From Rhizophagus irregularis (lineage: Eukaryota; Glomeromycota; Glomeromycetes; Glomerales; Glomeraceae), in NCBI RefSeq assembly GCF_026210795.1, contig NC_089447.1, forward strand, positions 3,598,501-3,662,500: DNA of 64,000 nt, written 5' to 3'. Both the position numbers and the translations under genes were made by a program. Position 1 is the first letter of the stretch. Every line of letters starts with the position of its first letter. The notes beneath the pieces were generated by a model. It searched no databases. It was given only the letters and a program-made list of their open reading frames with translations, and was not told the origin of the DNA. Positions 34,655 through 47,015 of the stretch are shown here, one piece after another.

Positions 34655-35959
34655 ATTCTGCTATATTATTTTGGACTTTGGAAAGTTTAACAATGGAATG
34701 CTTTAGAAGAAAGGAACGAATAACGTTAAAGAAAATTTTATATTAATGAAAACATCACAATAAAATAATAGTCGCATTCAAATTATTTGCAGCGTTAGTG
34801 GTGTATTATGCTATTATTTTTGAACCAACAATGTTTAGTAATTTTAATTTGGTATTCCAAAAGCTGACGTTAGTTTTATAGATAAAAATAGAAATTCTGA
34901 AATAAAAAGCTAATCCTTTTATAATTTTTATTATAATTTAATTTTAATTAACATCTTTTGGAGAAAATGGAATGAAATAATTTCTTATGTTAATAAAGTA
35001 AAAGTTATGTAACAAATTATTTCCGTTGTGAAATGATAAATTACTTGTTAGAGTAAAGAAAAATTTTTGGAGCAATTAGACAATCGCTTGCTTTTTTTTT
35101 TTTGAAATATCTCGGTGTTCACTTCACTTCCGATATAACCAATCACATTTATTGTTTTCCGACTCGGATAATCCGATCTCACCTCGAACATTAGGATGAA
35201 ATCGTGCAACTTCCGATTTTACAGACCTACAAAACAGTAGATCGCAATTTAAAAATAAGTATGTTAATTGATCAGTCCCTGATTTTGATCTCGTGTTTGG
35301 ATTTGCGATCAAAAACCTGATGATCAGAAATGAATAGGATTGTCGGGATTTTCAAATTTACGCATTGCAGTTGTCAATATTCAATACTCTATCATAAATT
35401 TTTTACTTTTCTTTTTATATGGATTATTCATAACTAAACCAAAAGAAATACTATTTATTTTGGTCAGTTAAATTTTAGTGAGTATCCGATTTTAATTTTT
35501 TTTTTTGTTTACGATAACGAATATAATTAATAATTTTTGTTGGAAGATTTAAAATTTTATTGGAATCTAATTTCAAAAATCCATCCAATCTATCTACAAT
35601 TAAGAAGGAAAAAAACTCGATCATAATTGCATGATTCTACGAACACTCACTATTTCGGAGATCTCTCCTATTTCTTCTTTTTTTTTCTCTTTGAATCGAT
35701 TAATAAATTATTGTTTCACGGAGAAATCCCGCGATAAACCATGGAAGGGATGTCAAAAAATAAATAAAAGAACAAATATATATAGGAAAACACATACAAG
35801 GTTGTAGTTAATCGTATATCCTGGATTATAAGTTTAATAATTTAATTAAATTAAGGTGGAAAATTTATGAAGGGTACTCAGAACATTTAAAAATTTATTT
35901 TGTAAGGAATTCACGTGCCACAGTCACGGACCGGTCACGAATCCTTTTTTATTTAATTT
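34655..35959. other. spacer between convergent genes
   Basis: 3' flanks of the Kelch gene and of the minus-strand GPI13 gene. No coding content is supported; the minus frame at 35124-35312 has no domain. Poly(T) runs occur at about 35090 and 35495-35505. Confidence 0.5.
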
Positions 35960-38900
35960 CTATTTAATTTTTTCTAATTTTTGTTCACATTCAGTATTAG
36001 AAACTTTACCAACACCTCTTTTTATAACTTTAGTACAGGCGTAAGAAACAACAATAAAAAATATAACAAAATCTATACATAATAAATTAATACCACCCAA
36101 CATAAATCTAGGCGCAAAAATTTTCCATACCATTAAATGTCTTCTAAACCATGCTGCCCAAATTGCTGTACTTGTTGTTATTATAGAATTATATAAATTA
36201 TAATAAATTATGGTTCTTGTAAGTGAATAATAAATTAAATTATTAGATGATCTATTCCAGAATGCAAGCAAAGGTATTGCGCATGTAAATAAAATTTGTG
36301 ATGATAATGTATTAAGTGTAATTAATATTGGCGTTATTGTAAAATTTGCTTCATCTATTCCAATAAATCCTACTGACCATTGAATGGATGAAATAGTAGC
36401 TTGATGTCCAGTAGAAAAGAAAAATAATGTTCCACATAATGAAAATATTATAGTTTCAAGAAATGATGTATCCTTTTCCTGAGAGGCATCTCTTTTTATG
36501 TCAAAAATTTTTAATAATGACATTATTTGATATAAGGCAACGGAAAGCATCAATCCACCCATGGGTTTTTGAGTGATAACTAACAATAAATAAACTATTG
36601 TTAGGAAAATAAAATAAGAGGGTCCATATATATTTTCTAAATCTTCCACGTCATTAGATGATTCCCTTGGATTATCTATGCACAAAGGATTTTTCCACCA
36701 TATAATATTCCCAAAGATTACTATTCCAAAAGCCATTCTAACTAAAAAATTTTTGGCCCATTTAAATCCTTGATCAGTTATCAAATTTGAGCTATACAAC
36801 GTATCCTCAGAAGGACTTGTTATTCTGTTATCCATGATCCAATATATTGCTGATAATATCAATCCAGCCCTTAAAGCCCAATCAATCCAAATTATCCAAA
36901 TTGGAGCAATTCTATCAAAATCCTTTGTAAAAATTATTTTACGTATTATAAAAGGTATTAATAAAGAAAAAGCTACTAAAAATAATAATACTACTGGCGA
37001 AGATAATGAATTTGCTGATGATGCATAAAATGTCATCACGCAATATGGCATTTGTTCTTCACGACATATAGTTGAATATGCGGCTATACGTATTGCAACT
37101 AAAGATATAAATGTAAATATTAAAAGTTTCATCCGAGATCGTTTATATTTAGTACTAAATGCCTTGATAAACATATATATTCCAAATGTTTGCAATAATC
37201 CCACACTAATTCGATCTTCAAAAACTGTATAACTATTGGACGCAAATATTAATGTGTGAAGAACAAGAAATAAAATTGCTAAAAATGAGTCAAATGAGAA
37301 ATAATGATTGTCTAAATGAAATGGCGCAAAAGAATAAAAATGTTTCTTAATAAACCAAATTAAATAACTAAAAACAGAACCAATAGATGCACTTAAAATA
37401 ATAAAATCTAAAGTTGAAAAATTGGAGTCACTCAAAAACGGTTCAAGTAAGAATCTCGTTAAACTTGATATTGCAAATGCTGCACCAACGATTCCTCCTA
37501 TCAAAGCATACAAAACACTCATCTGATTGTCAGCAAATAAATGGAATAACATAATAACACAGCTTGCTAATAAAATACTAATTCCAGATATCATTAAAGG
37601 TAAATCAAACTGCGCCCATATTCGACGACATATAGATAAAGTGATCCTCAAGAAACTTATGTATTTTACGATCAAATTTTCTAAATCATCCAATGATACT
37701 CTTGAAGATTTCTTCAGTATATTATATTGATTTTCTGCCTGTTCAAATAAATCTCCTAAAGAATGGTGCGCCTCCTCGGATAGTTCAGAAGACGGCTGTT
37801 GTCGCGAATATTCAATTATATATTGATAAACTTGTCTCGTATTAAGACTTATAACATTTAATAAATTTAATAATTTTTGTTCAATACTTGAATGATAATT
37901 TTCATCTTTAGAATTCAATAAAAATAATTCCGGAATTACACTACCTAAACTATTAAAAGGAATTGGCAATCCAAGTAACAACGACAATGTTGGTACAAAA
38001 TCTATTTGAGGTATTCTTCTCCATTTTCCAAAATCTGTCGTAAAAGATTTTTGCCCATATAAATCATTATCATCAACTTTTTGTAATATTCGGTGAAGAA
38101 CAGCCATTATCCCTTCATCTATTGTCAGCTGCTTTTTACTATACACGAAAAGTGCAGACTCAACTTCATTATCGCTATCACCACCATGATCTCCCTTGGG
38201 ATCCATTCCATGATCTCCCATAACAAGAACAATTGTATCTTCGTCCACAGAATTTACAACATTCTGAATCATCTTATTCATTTGATTCAATTTATCTGAC
38301 ATTGCTGGATGATCTGGACCGTAACGATGTCCACAATGATCGACTCCTAAAAAATGTGCGATCAAAACATCCCAATCTGTTCCAGAAAAAGATGAGCCTT
38401 TACGGTATCTTTCTTTCTTGATAGTTGGAACTAACAAATTTAATATTCCCTCATCTACGGTATGGAGATCCCAAACATTAAAAGATGGAAATGCATGTGT
38501 CATATTTGTTTCAAGTTGGTCCGGAAAAAGAGAAACCCAAGTATCATCGCCCATAAAGGCAATCTTTTTTCCTTGCTTAGACAGCTGATCTATTAAATTA
38601 TCTTCATTGATAGATGATCCAGCAAAATTGCTTCCAGCATCAATAAAAGTGGGTAAAGTTCCAGTTGTTAAAGCTTTTAATCGTTGTAATGTGGTAGTAG
38701 GAGCATCGGCTATGTACTGAAACAATAAAGAATTATGAGGTTGAGATTTTATAAGTTCATGAAAAATAGGGAGTTTGTTTAAGTAATGTGAGTGATCTAA
38801 GTCCAAATTTGTATTACTTGAATGAGAAGCCGCGAAATCAAATCTAAGAGCATCGATTATAATTATGACAACTTTTTTGAATTGTGTAGGATACCAGCAA

Positions 38901-39109
38901 CTATCGAGTCGCAATTCTTCAGTCGTTTCATATTGATTATCTGTGCTGTTCCAAAAAGGTGTTTCAGAACATTGACTTTTATTATTCAAAACTAAACGTG
39001 ACAGAAGAAAACCTCGAGTAAAGAGAAACAATCCTCCAAGATGTAACAAAAGTAACCAAATACAAAAAAAAACTAAAAATGTGTGTGTATCATATGTTTT
39101 TTTGTGCAT
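35960..39109 (-). CDS. GPI13: GPI ethanolamine phosphate transferase 3
   Basis: One uninterrupted frame of 1049 residues, the normal length of Gpi13/PIG-O. The enzyme adds ethanolamine phosphate from phosphatidylethanolamine to the third mannose of the GPI precursor in the ER lumen, the group later joined to proteins. It has an N-terminal membrane anchor (about 10-30) and then a lumenal alkaline-phosphatase-fold domain. Metal-site motifs are VVIIIIDALRFDFA (80-93, Asp86), GVDHCGHRYGPDH (255-267) and VMGDHGMDPKGDHGGDSDNE (296-315); the nucleophilic Thr lies in APTTTLQRLKALTTG. About a dozen C-terminal membrane segments follow from residue 500. GDHGGDS with SALFVYS separates PIG-O from PIG-N and PIG-G. 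It is intronless, unlike its neighbours, and is transcribed away from the PARP gene across a 217-bp shared promoter. Confidence 0.95.
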   Translation of the reverse strand: MHKKTYDTHTFLVFFCIWLLLLHLGGLFLFTRGFLLSRLVLNNKSQCSETPFWNSTDNQYETTEELRLDSCWYPTQFKKVVIIIIDALRFDFAASHSSNTNLDLDHSHYLNKLPIFHELIKSQPHNSLLFQYIADAPTTTLQRLKALTTGTLPTFIDAGSNFAGSSINEDNLIDQLSKQGKKIAFMGDDTWVSLFPDQLETNMTHAFPSFNVWDLHTVDEGILNLLVPTIKKERYRKGSSFSGTDWDVLIAHFLGVDHCGHRYGPDHPAMSDKLNQMNKMIQNVVNSVDEDTIVLVMGDHGMDPKGDHGGDSDNEVESALFVYSKKQLTIDEGIMAVLHRILQKVDDNDLYGQKSFTTDFGKWRRIPQIDFVPTLSLLLGLPIPFNSLGSVIPELFLLNSKDENYHSSIEQKLLNLLNVISLNTRQVYQYIIEYSRQQPSSELSEEAHHSLGDLFEQAENQYNILKKSSRVSLDDLENLIVKYISFLRITLSICRRIWAQFDLPLMISGISILLASCVIMLFHLFADNQMSVLYALIGGIVGAAFAISSLTRFLLEPFLSDSNFSTLDFIILSASIGSVFSYLIWFIKKHFYSFAPFHLDNHYFSFDSFLAILFLVLHTLIFASNSYTVFEDRISVGLLQTFGIYMFIKAFSTKYKRSRMKLLIFTFISLVAIRIAAYSTICREEQMPYCVMTFYASSANSLSSPVVLLFLVAFSLLIPFIIRKIIFTKDFDRIAPIWIIWIDWALRAGLILSAIYWIMDNRITSPSEDTLYSSNLITDQGFKWAKNFLVRMAFGIVIFGNIIWWKNPLCIDNPRESSNDVEDLENIYGPSYFIFLTIVYLLLVITQKPMGGLMLSVALYQIMSLLKIFDIKRDASQEKDTSFLETIIFSLCGTLFFFSTGHQATISSIQWSVGFIGIDEANFTITPILITLNTLSSQILFTCAIPLLAFWNRSSNNLIYYSLTRTIIYYNLYNSIITTSTAIWAAWFRRHLMVWKIFAPRFMLGGINLLCIDFVIFFIVVSYACTKVIKRGVGKVSNTECEQKLEKIK

Positions 39110-39326
39110 TTCAAAGTGGTTCTATTTTGACCCATGCATTCTATAAAATATATATGCGCTTTAATATTAAAAAGGTTAGTGGATCAATTTAAAACGTTTA
39201 TTTGAATAAATTTGTATCAATCATTGTGTATGGGTTCATCATTTATTCTATTTTTAGATTTTTTGACAGACAAAACTGTAACCCCAAATGATTTGAAATA
39301 CTTAATTCAAATTTTTTTTTCTAAAA
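39110..39326. promoter_or_regulatory. probable bidirectional promoter
   Basis: The 217 bp between the divergent starts of GPI13 (39109, minus) and the PARP gene (39327, plus) must contain both promoters and leaders. A T-rich run directly precedes the PARP start. No specific operator is recognised. Confidence 0.5.
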
Positions 39327-40454
39327 ATGTCTTTATATAAGAGACCTTCAAAGTTAACGAGTCTTTGGGATATAGAGTCATCGGATGAAGAAAGTACAAC
39401 GCAAGATGACGTACAGAGTTCTAGGCATTCTTTCCCAAAAGAAGAATATGAAAAGATCAAGGATAAAACTCGACAAGGTTGTCTTTGTGACGACTGTGAG
39501 AGAGGTATAATTCATTTTTTGAGGAAGATTTAACGTTTGGTTCTTCAAAAAAATTTATTTTTACTCCTTTCTTTTAATTTACAATAGCAATTGATCCAAC
39601 AGTTCGTCCAGACTTTACAGCTTTGCTAAGTATATTTACTTCTGAAAAGTTATTACGTCAAGCGGCTATATTTGCTGGAACACGCAAAATCAACGAGAAG
39701 ATTGTTGACCATTTTCACACTACATGGAGACATCCTATGCATATGGGTGTACCAAATGTAGAATTTGTATCATTTATGATGAGTGACAAGAAAGTTTGTC
39801 AAAGATTTGATGAATATATGTCGGAATTATTGTTGATATTAGATGATCCACATGTAAAACCTTTATGGCATGGAACAACTGTTAAATGCAAGTTTGATGA
39901 TAAGCCTTGTGATCCAAGTTCAACAGATAGTTGTGCTGGATGTAATATATTAAGTAAAGGATTTGATATTAGTAAAAGTGGGTCAGCTAATCCATTTAAG
40001 AGGTAGGTATTTATACACATGCATACACACACACTCTCTAACGCTCACTCACATAAAATTTTCATTCTTATTTTATTAGGTTCGGTTCAGGAATTTATTT
40101 CGCGCCAAATTCTTCTAAAGCTCACAGTTATGCTGCTCCTAGAGGAGGCTCAGAAGATCTTTTTACAATTTTATTTTGCTTTGTAGCTTTGGGAAGGTAT
40201 GCAATTATCATTTATATAGTATAAAGTATATTTTCATTCTATTCATTTCATAATTCTGATTTTTTTTAAAAAAAATGAAATAAAGATGCCATACAACTGT
40301 TGATGATATGCCAAGATTATCGGAGCCTCCTTATCCTTGTCATTCTGTTCATGGACGCGTAGGACATAGGTTGAATTATGAAGAATATGTAGTTTATAGA
40401 CCAGACGCGGTTGTACCATTTGCCGCCGTAACATATAGAATGAACAAATGGTGA
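39327..40454 (+). CDS. PARP-type ADP-ribosyltransferase
   Basis: Four exons, join(39327..39504,39588..40002,40080..40196,40286..40454), 292 residues. The C-terminal half is a PARP catalytic fold: LWHGTTVKC (His154, NAD binding), RFGSGIYFAPNSSKAHSYA (Tyr204) and LNYEEYVVYRPD (Glu270). The H-Y-E triad of polymerising PARPs is therefore complete. Two Cys clusters are unusual: CLCDDC (52-57) ahead of the domain, and an insert CKFDDKPC..SCAGC (160-178) between the His and Tyr strands, which could bind a metal ion. There are no WGR, BRCT, macro or zinc-finger DNA-binding domains, so it is a minimal enzyme, unlike nuclear PARP1. The targets are unknown. All three introns are canonical. Confidence 0.88.
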
Positions 40455-40663
40455 TCAGACTGTGTATAATTGTATAGGTATAATTGTATAGTGCGTCAGT
40501 GTTTATTCACGTGATGTAGATTGATGTTCAGTTACACAAATATATTTATATAAAATATGCAAATAAAATTTTTTTTTTTTTATTCAACTTTAACTGCTAC
40601 TTTTACTAGTTTGCTTAATTTAAAGTTGCGTTGTTATTCTACTTCTATCAGTTGAAGCTCTAA

Positions 40664-40682
40664 TATATATATATATATATAC
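40664..40682. repeat. (TA)n run
   Basis: An uninterrupted alternating TA tract between the PARP gene and YL1, about 60 bp upstream of the YL1 start. It may contribute to the promoter, but this is not shown. Confidence 0.6.
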
Positions 40683-40736
40683 AAGTCTTTACAAAAGCAC
40701 CCATTATTATATTTCCTAATTTTTTCTTGTTGTAAA

Positions 40737-42363
40737 ATGTCGCTTGTTGCAACGAGATCACGGCGTCCTAACGCCGGAAATAGGTAAAGTACTTTACGTT
40801 ATTATTTTTATTTCTCCTTTAAAATTTCAAATCAATAATTAATGTGAATAATTTTTATAGGATGAAGGAGCTTCTTGAAAGAGAATTGGAAATAGAAGAA
40901 ATGTTCGTGGAAGTAGCGAATGATGAAGATTTTATGGCAATCCAAGGTTTTATCCTATTTAAAAATTCTTTTAGTAAGATTGTAAGACAAAGCATTACTA
41001 CAATCTTTTCTAAAAATTTTTAGAAGAGGAAGATATAATTGACTCTGACTTCGATCAAAGTACTGAAGATGAAGACGAAGATGAAGAAGCTGCAGAAAAG
41101 CAAATATTAGCAGATGAAAAAATAGAAAAAAAGGTAAATTAGAAATATTTTTTAATTCGAATATTATTTTTCATAGCTTTTTAATTTGATCTCTTTTTAT
41201 AGAGAGCAAAGAAAGCCACGTTAACTCCTTTAGCTCCATTTTTACGTACAAGGAATAAAAATCAATCTACAGATAAATCGAAAGTGGTTCCTGGTAAAGT
41301 GGCTAAAAATGGATCAATTAAAGAAAGGAAAAAGAAACAAGCTTCTCAAGGTATTTATTAATACATTCATATAATGTTTATTTTTTACACTATTTAATAT
41401 TCGACATATTAACTTTATATAGTTCCTCTCTTATCTGGAACTCGTTCTTCATCCAGAACACATACAGTGCAAAGTAAACAAATGTTGGCTGAGAAACTGA
41501 GAGAGTATGAAGCAAGAAAGGTTAAAATGATACCTTTTTCATGTTAAAATTCAAAAGTTTCATACTTGCTTACTGATATATTTTACTTGATTAGGCTTTA
41601 ATTCCAAAAAAAGAAAAGATTCCGGAAAAGCCAAAAACCCAGGAAGAGTTACTTGCACAGGCAAAAATAACAGAAGAAAAAAATTTAGCCTCATTACATG
41701 CATATGAAATAAAGGAAGCAGAAAAGAAAAGGACAGTAACTAAACTAAATAAAGTTAGAATTAATGGACCTTTTATACGCCAAATTTCATACGTATGTGG
41801 TGATGATAAAATAAATAAGAAACCCAGATTAATAACGGAAGTTCCGGCGAACGAAGATGAGAATAACGTTACAATAGAGATACATGATGCGAAAGATACA
41901 AATAATATAAATAGTCAAAATGGTCAGGAAGTGTCTAGCGATAATTTAGAGTGTAAAAGGAATACGAAAAATTTAATTATATTTAAGGATTTTGATAGAA
42001 AACATGAAGCTGAATTATTTCAGGAGTGGAGAACGAAACCTCAAGGTATTTTGATTTCTTTTATAATTTCTATATATATAATTTACTTTAATACAATATT
42101 GATTTAATTTCTTAGAAGTTGAAAAGGCAATTTGTCCCATTACTGGTGAACCTGCAAAATATAAGGATCCAAAATCTGGCGTACCATATGCAAATTTGGA
42201 AGCGTATAAAAAATTGCAACAAATACTTAGACATGAATACTTATGGTCATCTGAAAAAGGAACATTTGTGATAAAGTCTTTTAATAGTAAGAAGCGGAAT
42301 GCAATTAAAGCAAAAAAGGGTACAAATAGAGTTAATTCAAGAATAAAAATTGTAAAAACTTGA
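40737..42363 (+). CDS. VPS72: YL1/VPS72-like subunit of the SWR1 chromatin remodeller
   Basis: Seven exons, join(40737..40783,40861..40946,41024..41133,41203..41350,41423..41520,41595..42045,42116..42363), 395 residues. YL1/Swc2 captures H2A.Z-H2B dimers and delivers them to SWR1 in the nucleus. The N-terminus has the family start SLVATRSRRPNAGNRMKELL and a strongly acidic patch (DSDFDQSTEDEDEDEE) for histone binding. The middle is basic and coiled-coil-like. The last exon carries the YL1_C domain (about 314-365: CPITGEPAKYKDPKSGVPYA). The exon 2 donor is written as 40946|GTTTTA. An alternative GTAAGA donor at 40975 is also in frame but would leave a 49-bp intron and insert residues into a conserved stretch, so I prefer the first. 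Confidence 0.92.
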
Positions 42364-43099
42364 GGTTGATGGATTAGTGGACAATTTACAAATTGAAAAT
42401 TACGTAATCTAGATGGAATTAAGTCACATTTCTTGTCAAATAAATTATGGACTTCAAATTGCCTTGAGCAATTCAATTTCGAATCTGAAATTGATGATTT
42501 GTCATATAATATTTATTCGAAATTTTTTTTTTTTTTTATATTTTTTTTTTTTTTTTTTTCGATTCGTTACTACTTATATCACGTGAATAAAATTCATTGT
42601 CCCGATTAGCAAAATGTTCAGTTAACAATAATTCTCATGTGAAACCTAGTAAATAAAAGTCGCTCAACTTGTTGTGTAATCTTCGTAGTTTGCATTCATA
42701 AATACAAATTTGGTATAAGAACCTATTTAATAAGGTTATCTGTCATTTGATTTTCGACTAGTTTATTTTCAAGAAAATAAAAAAAAGTTTTCTAAGATTA
42801 TTACGGCAAAGTTCGTTTTATTTTTGCTCCTTTCGAACATATAGCGTTGGCCCTGTATCAACGTTAACTTTGCCATAAAATAAACGTCAAGTAGGCGTTG
42901 GATCCAAGAAGACCTAAATTGTCGATTGGACCTTTAGAAACAAGCGTTGAATTAATTTTTTTATTACACCGTAAGTTTTCGTTTTATTTCGGTTTGAAAT
43001 AAATCTATGACGAGTTCTTTCTAATATTTAACGGAAAAAACGCGTTTTTATAATAACTGTTTTATTCATAATTTTTAGATTAAGAAATAATCCAAAGTA
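42364..43099. other. spacer between YL1 and the HIR3-like gene
   Basis: No gene. Long poly(T) tracts lie at 42522-42560. Coding-strand reading of the remainder gives only stops. The last 100 bp form the leader of the following gene. Confidence 0.5.
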
Positions 43100-46000
43100 A
43101 TGGTTGTATGTATTTTTTAATATTTAATAAGAAATAAAAATTTATTTATTATTTTTTTTTGAAATTTTAAATTATTTGAAAAGGTTTTAATTATTTGTTT
43201 TTATTTTTATCATTTTAATTTTTTGCAGTTGATTAAATTCACTGCTTTAAATGAGACAAATGTTCAGCCAACTGAGCAGCCAGTAGATCCATTTGATGCA
43301 CCGGTATGAAAATTTTAACTTTGAGCGTTAAATTAGAGATTTCCACTAGCTAACCGCTAATTTTTTAGTTGAAACAATGCGAAACTTTATACAATTTGGC
43401 GCTTCGACGCGATCATGCTAGTGCGAAGGAGTTATATGTTAAACTTCTAAAACACGATCTAATGAAAAATCAAATGTTTCAGGTAATTTGATTAGTAATT
43501 TCTTTTTTTCCTTTTCTATTTTTTAATTGAATTCAAAATTTTATTTCTTATCTAGGTTCCAAACAATGGTATACCATTATCACAACGTATTACTCGATTA
43601 AAATACTGTGTATTGAAGAATTATGCAGAATTATTAGAACATGAACATCACATTCACAGGACTAAAATAGATGCGCAAAATGCAATAGAATATTATCATA
43701 GGGTAAACCAAGATTTATCATTAAAAATGCAATTTTTAGATATTGTTCATTATTAATAAATTTTTTTAGGCATTAAGGATTGACCAATCTGATCATAGTA
43801 TCTGGTTAAGGATAGGAAAACTCGCTATGTCAGATGAGATCAATGATCCTCAATATGCTCGTTCAGCTTTAACAAAAGCATTAGAAGACTTTAACGTTGC
43901 ACAAACGTATCCAAATTTTGATGAAAACGATGAAACGCGAATTCCTCCCGTATTTCTTTCACCGATTCATCAAGAAGCTTTAAGTGAATTATGTCGGGTA
44001 AGTAACCACTTTTTTAAATATTATTTGGAACGGGAATATTGATTTTCTTCGAATTTTCTAGCTTCTGTATGATACTGGCGACTTTTATGCTTGTTTGCGT
44101 GCAATTGATAAAGGTTTGAAAGTGGATCCTTACAATCGAACGCTTAATCAACTTCGAATTCAACTTCTAGAAAACACTTGGGTTAGATCTTTATTACCAA
44201 GGTAGGATAGGTTATATGAACCCTTTTGTTAATTATTTATTTAATTTTTTATTTATAAAATTTCAACCATTAGCGATTATTTTGAAAATTCTCCGCCTAT
44301 AATAAGGCCTTTATATTCGGAAGATATACCAAGACGGTTGAAACCATCCGGTTAGTAATCAAATTTATAAAATTACAGATATTATTGTAATTTTTCAATT
44401 AAATACTATTATGAATCAATTAGGAGTGTTTGGTCCAAATGCAATGAAATCATTACGATATAATTTGCAAAATTGTACTTGGAATGGATTAGGCGAATTT
44501 TTGATAAATATATATGATAGGATCATGTCATGGTAATTAAATATAATTTCATTTTCATTTTTAGTTTAATTAATAACTTAGCAATTAATTCTACTCACTA
44601 AATTTTACGTAAATAGTAAAGTTAATGTGGATGACGACTCACCAGTTCCGGCTAAAAGTCGACATATCATAATAGAACTTCAAGGTAGTGTGGTCAAAAG
44701 TCCGGATATAAGTGAAACTAATGGTCCTGTGCAAAAGCGGAAAAGGAAGGAGCCCCCAAATGATTATAATAACGATAAAACAACACCAACACGGTATGTA
44801 AGATATTTATAATCAATTTTAGTGTTGCCTAATAGGTGGAAGGTTGCAACCTTTGATTCAAAATCATGTAATTATAAGTAAATTAAAAAATCATCATTTT
44901 TTCAACTAACCATAATAGTGTGGTTTACCGTGATATTTACAACCATTTACAACATATGTTTTATAATATTACAACCACTTGATTTATGGTTTGTCGTAGT
45001 TAAAGTTATGGTTGCAACCTAGGTCGTAATTAAAAATGTCATCCAGCGACCCAATCAATTTAATAAATAAATATATCTAAATAATATGCTCTTTTCCCTT
45101 AAAAATAGATCATCACGCGTTACCTCAAAAATGACGTCAAAGATTGATTCTTTTAATCAAAAACGAGATGAGGCATTAACTGAACTCCTTGAAAAAGTCG
45201 AATCAATTATAGAAAAGGTGGACCAAGACTACTTGATCAGCACTAGACAGGATGATGATGCAGAAATCGATAAATTTCTTTTATATTTTAGCAAAGTTTG
45301 GAACCAACATGTTCTAAGTGAATATCATGGGACAAATATTGAAGAGGCCATAAATAATCCGAGGTTCGTAAGTAGTTTTATTAACATTTTAATAAATATT
45401 TTATGATAAGGTGTATAAATTTATTGGCTTGTTTTACAATAGGTCGAACACTGCATCTGATCCCCGATTCTATATGTTTACTCCACACACCGATCCCCCT
45501 CTACCTAATTCTCATTTTCATGATACTTACCGAGCACAAGAATCATTTGTATCATTCGTTAATGATATGAATAACAAAAATTCAGGAATTACAGACTATT
45601 TATGCATGTATATTATACACCTGTTTGGAAAATTCGTGGAAGTTGAAGGAGAAATGAGTCCATTATGGCTTTGTCGCTGGCCGGATGGATTGAAAGAAAT
45701 AGTTAGAGAAATTCTACAAAGAGTGGACAATCAAATGTTAGCTATGATTGAGAATACTTGCACCGATTGGGATGAATCAGTCAATTGTGCTAACGTAATC
45801 ATGGAAGATAGTAGCAATAATATTTTTCAACAGATGAAGCAAAAGTCAGAGGTATAATCAGTTGTATTTACATTACATTCATAGATTTTTTAATAATCAA
45901 TATTACTTATTATTAGGTCTTGATGGGGGTATGCGAATTTCTATTTGATTCTCAAATATCAAGGAATGGTTGTACAACTCCTGAAGATGATCAAGATCCT

Positions 46001-46976
46001 CAAGGACATTGCCAAGAGATGCCACCTGTAAGATAATTTTTTTTTATGAATCAACGTTATCACGTTTTGGATGCTTAATTTGAAAACTATATATATATAT
46101 ATATATATATTTTTTTATTCAAGAATTTACAGATGACATTAGATATGTGTAAATTACTAATATATCGTTCATCGTGGAATATAATGGATTTTGTGTCAAC
46201 TGCTAAATCTCAAGTGCCACAATCTGAAGAGTATGAGCAAAAATGGAAGAATCATCATAAAATGTGGGAAAATTGGTCAAGTCAATTAAACGCACGGTAT
46301 GCGCATTAAATAATTTACGTATATTTTTATTCTTTCTGAATTGATGCTTATTCTTAACATTTGTTATAAAATAGTTATTGGTGGTGTACTGCTCGTATAG
46401 ATTTTTTGCAAGGAAATTTAGATAAAGCTAAGGTTTCTTTTGAAGAATGTAAAAGAATCCTTGAATTAGGTGGATGCGGCGACATTATAATAATGAATTG
46501 GTAATAATAAATCTTTTCTACAAACTTTTATTATTTAATATTAGACTTCATATTAATTAACTTTTATGGACTTATTATTAACACAGCGCGTTTGATGCAC
46601 TTATCAATACTACAATAATAAACAATAAAATTGGATCATTGGAATCTCGCAAAGATTTGCCGGAAGATGATTGGTCACGTGCAATAACGCATTTTGCCGA
46701 TGCAATAAAGTTTTTGCTAAATTGGGTTTCTGATAATATTGACGAAGACCGAGTTGTTCAATTTTGGACCACAATTCATTCGGTTAGTTAAATTGTCGAA
46801 ATCGTATTATCCTTATTTTCTTCTTTTTTTCCTTTAATTTTTCAATTATTTTATTTTAGATTAATGAAGCTATATCAAAAGTTACCGAATTTATGGAGAA
46901 TGGACATTCAGTAGGTAAGCAAACTCTTGAAATATCATGTCAATGAGTATTTATTTTTTTTATATTATAACTAATT

Positions 46977-47015
<39 letters not shown>

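Noticed and set aside
36834-38421. Several plus-strand frames of 60-68 residues
   Set aside because: Antisense shadows of the GPI13 coding region.
42015-42476. 153-residue minus-strand open frame
   Set aside because: Antisense to the last exons of YL1, which has clear homology on the plus strand.
45364-45442. Using the stronger GTAAGT donor at 45368 for HIR3 exon 10
   Set aside because: Joined to the acceptor at 45442 it gives a stop within six codons; GTTCGT at 45364 keeps the frame.
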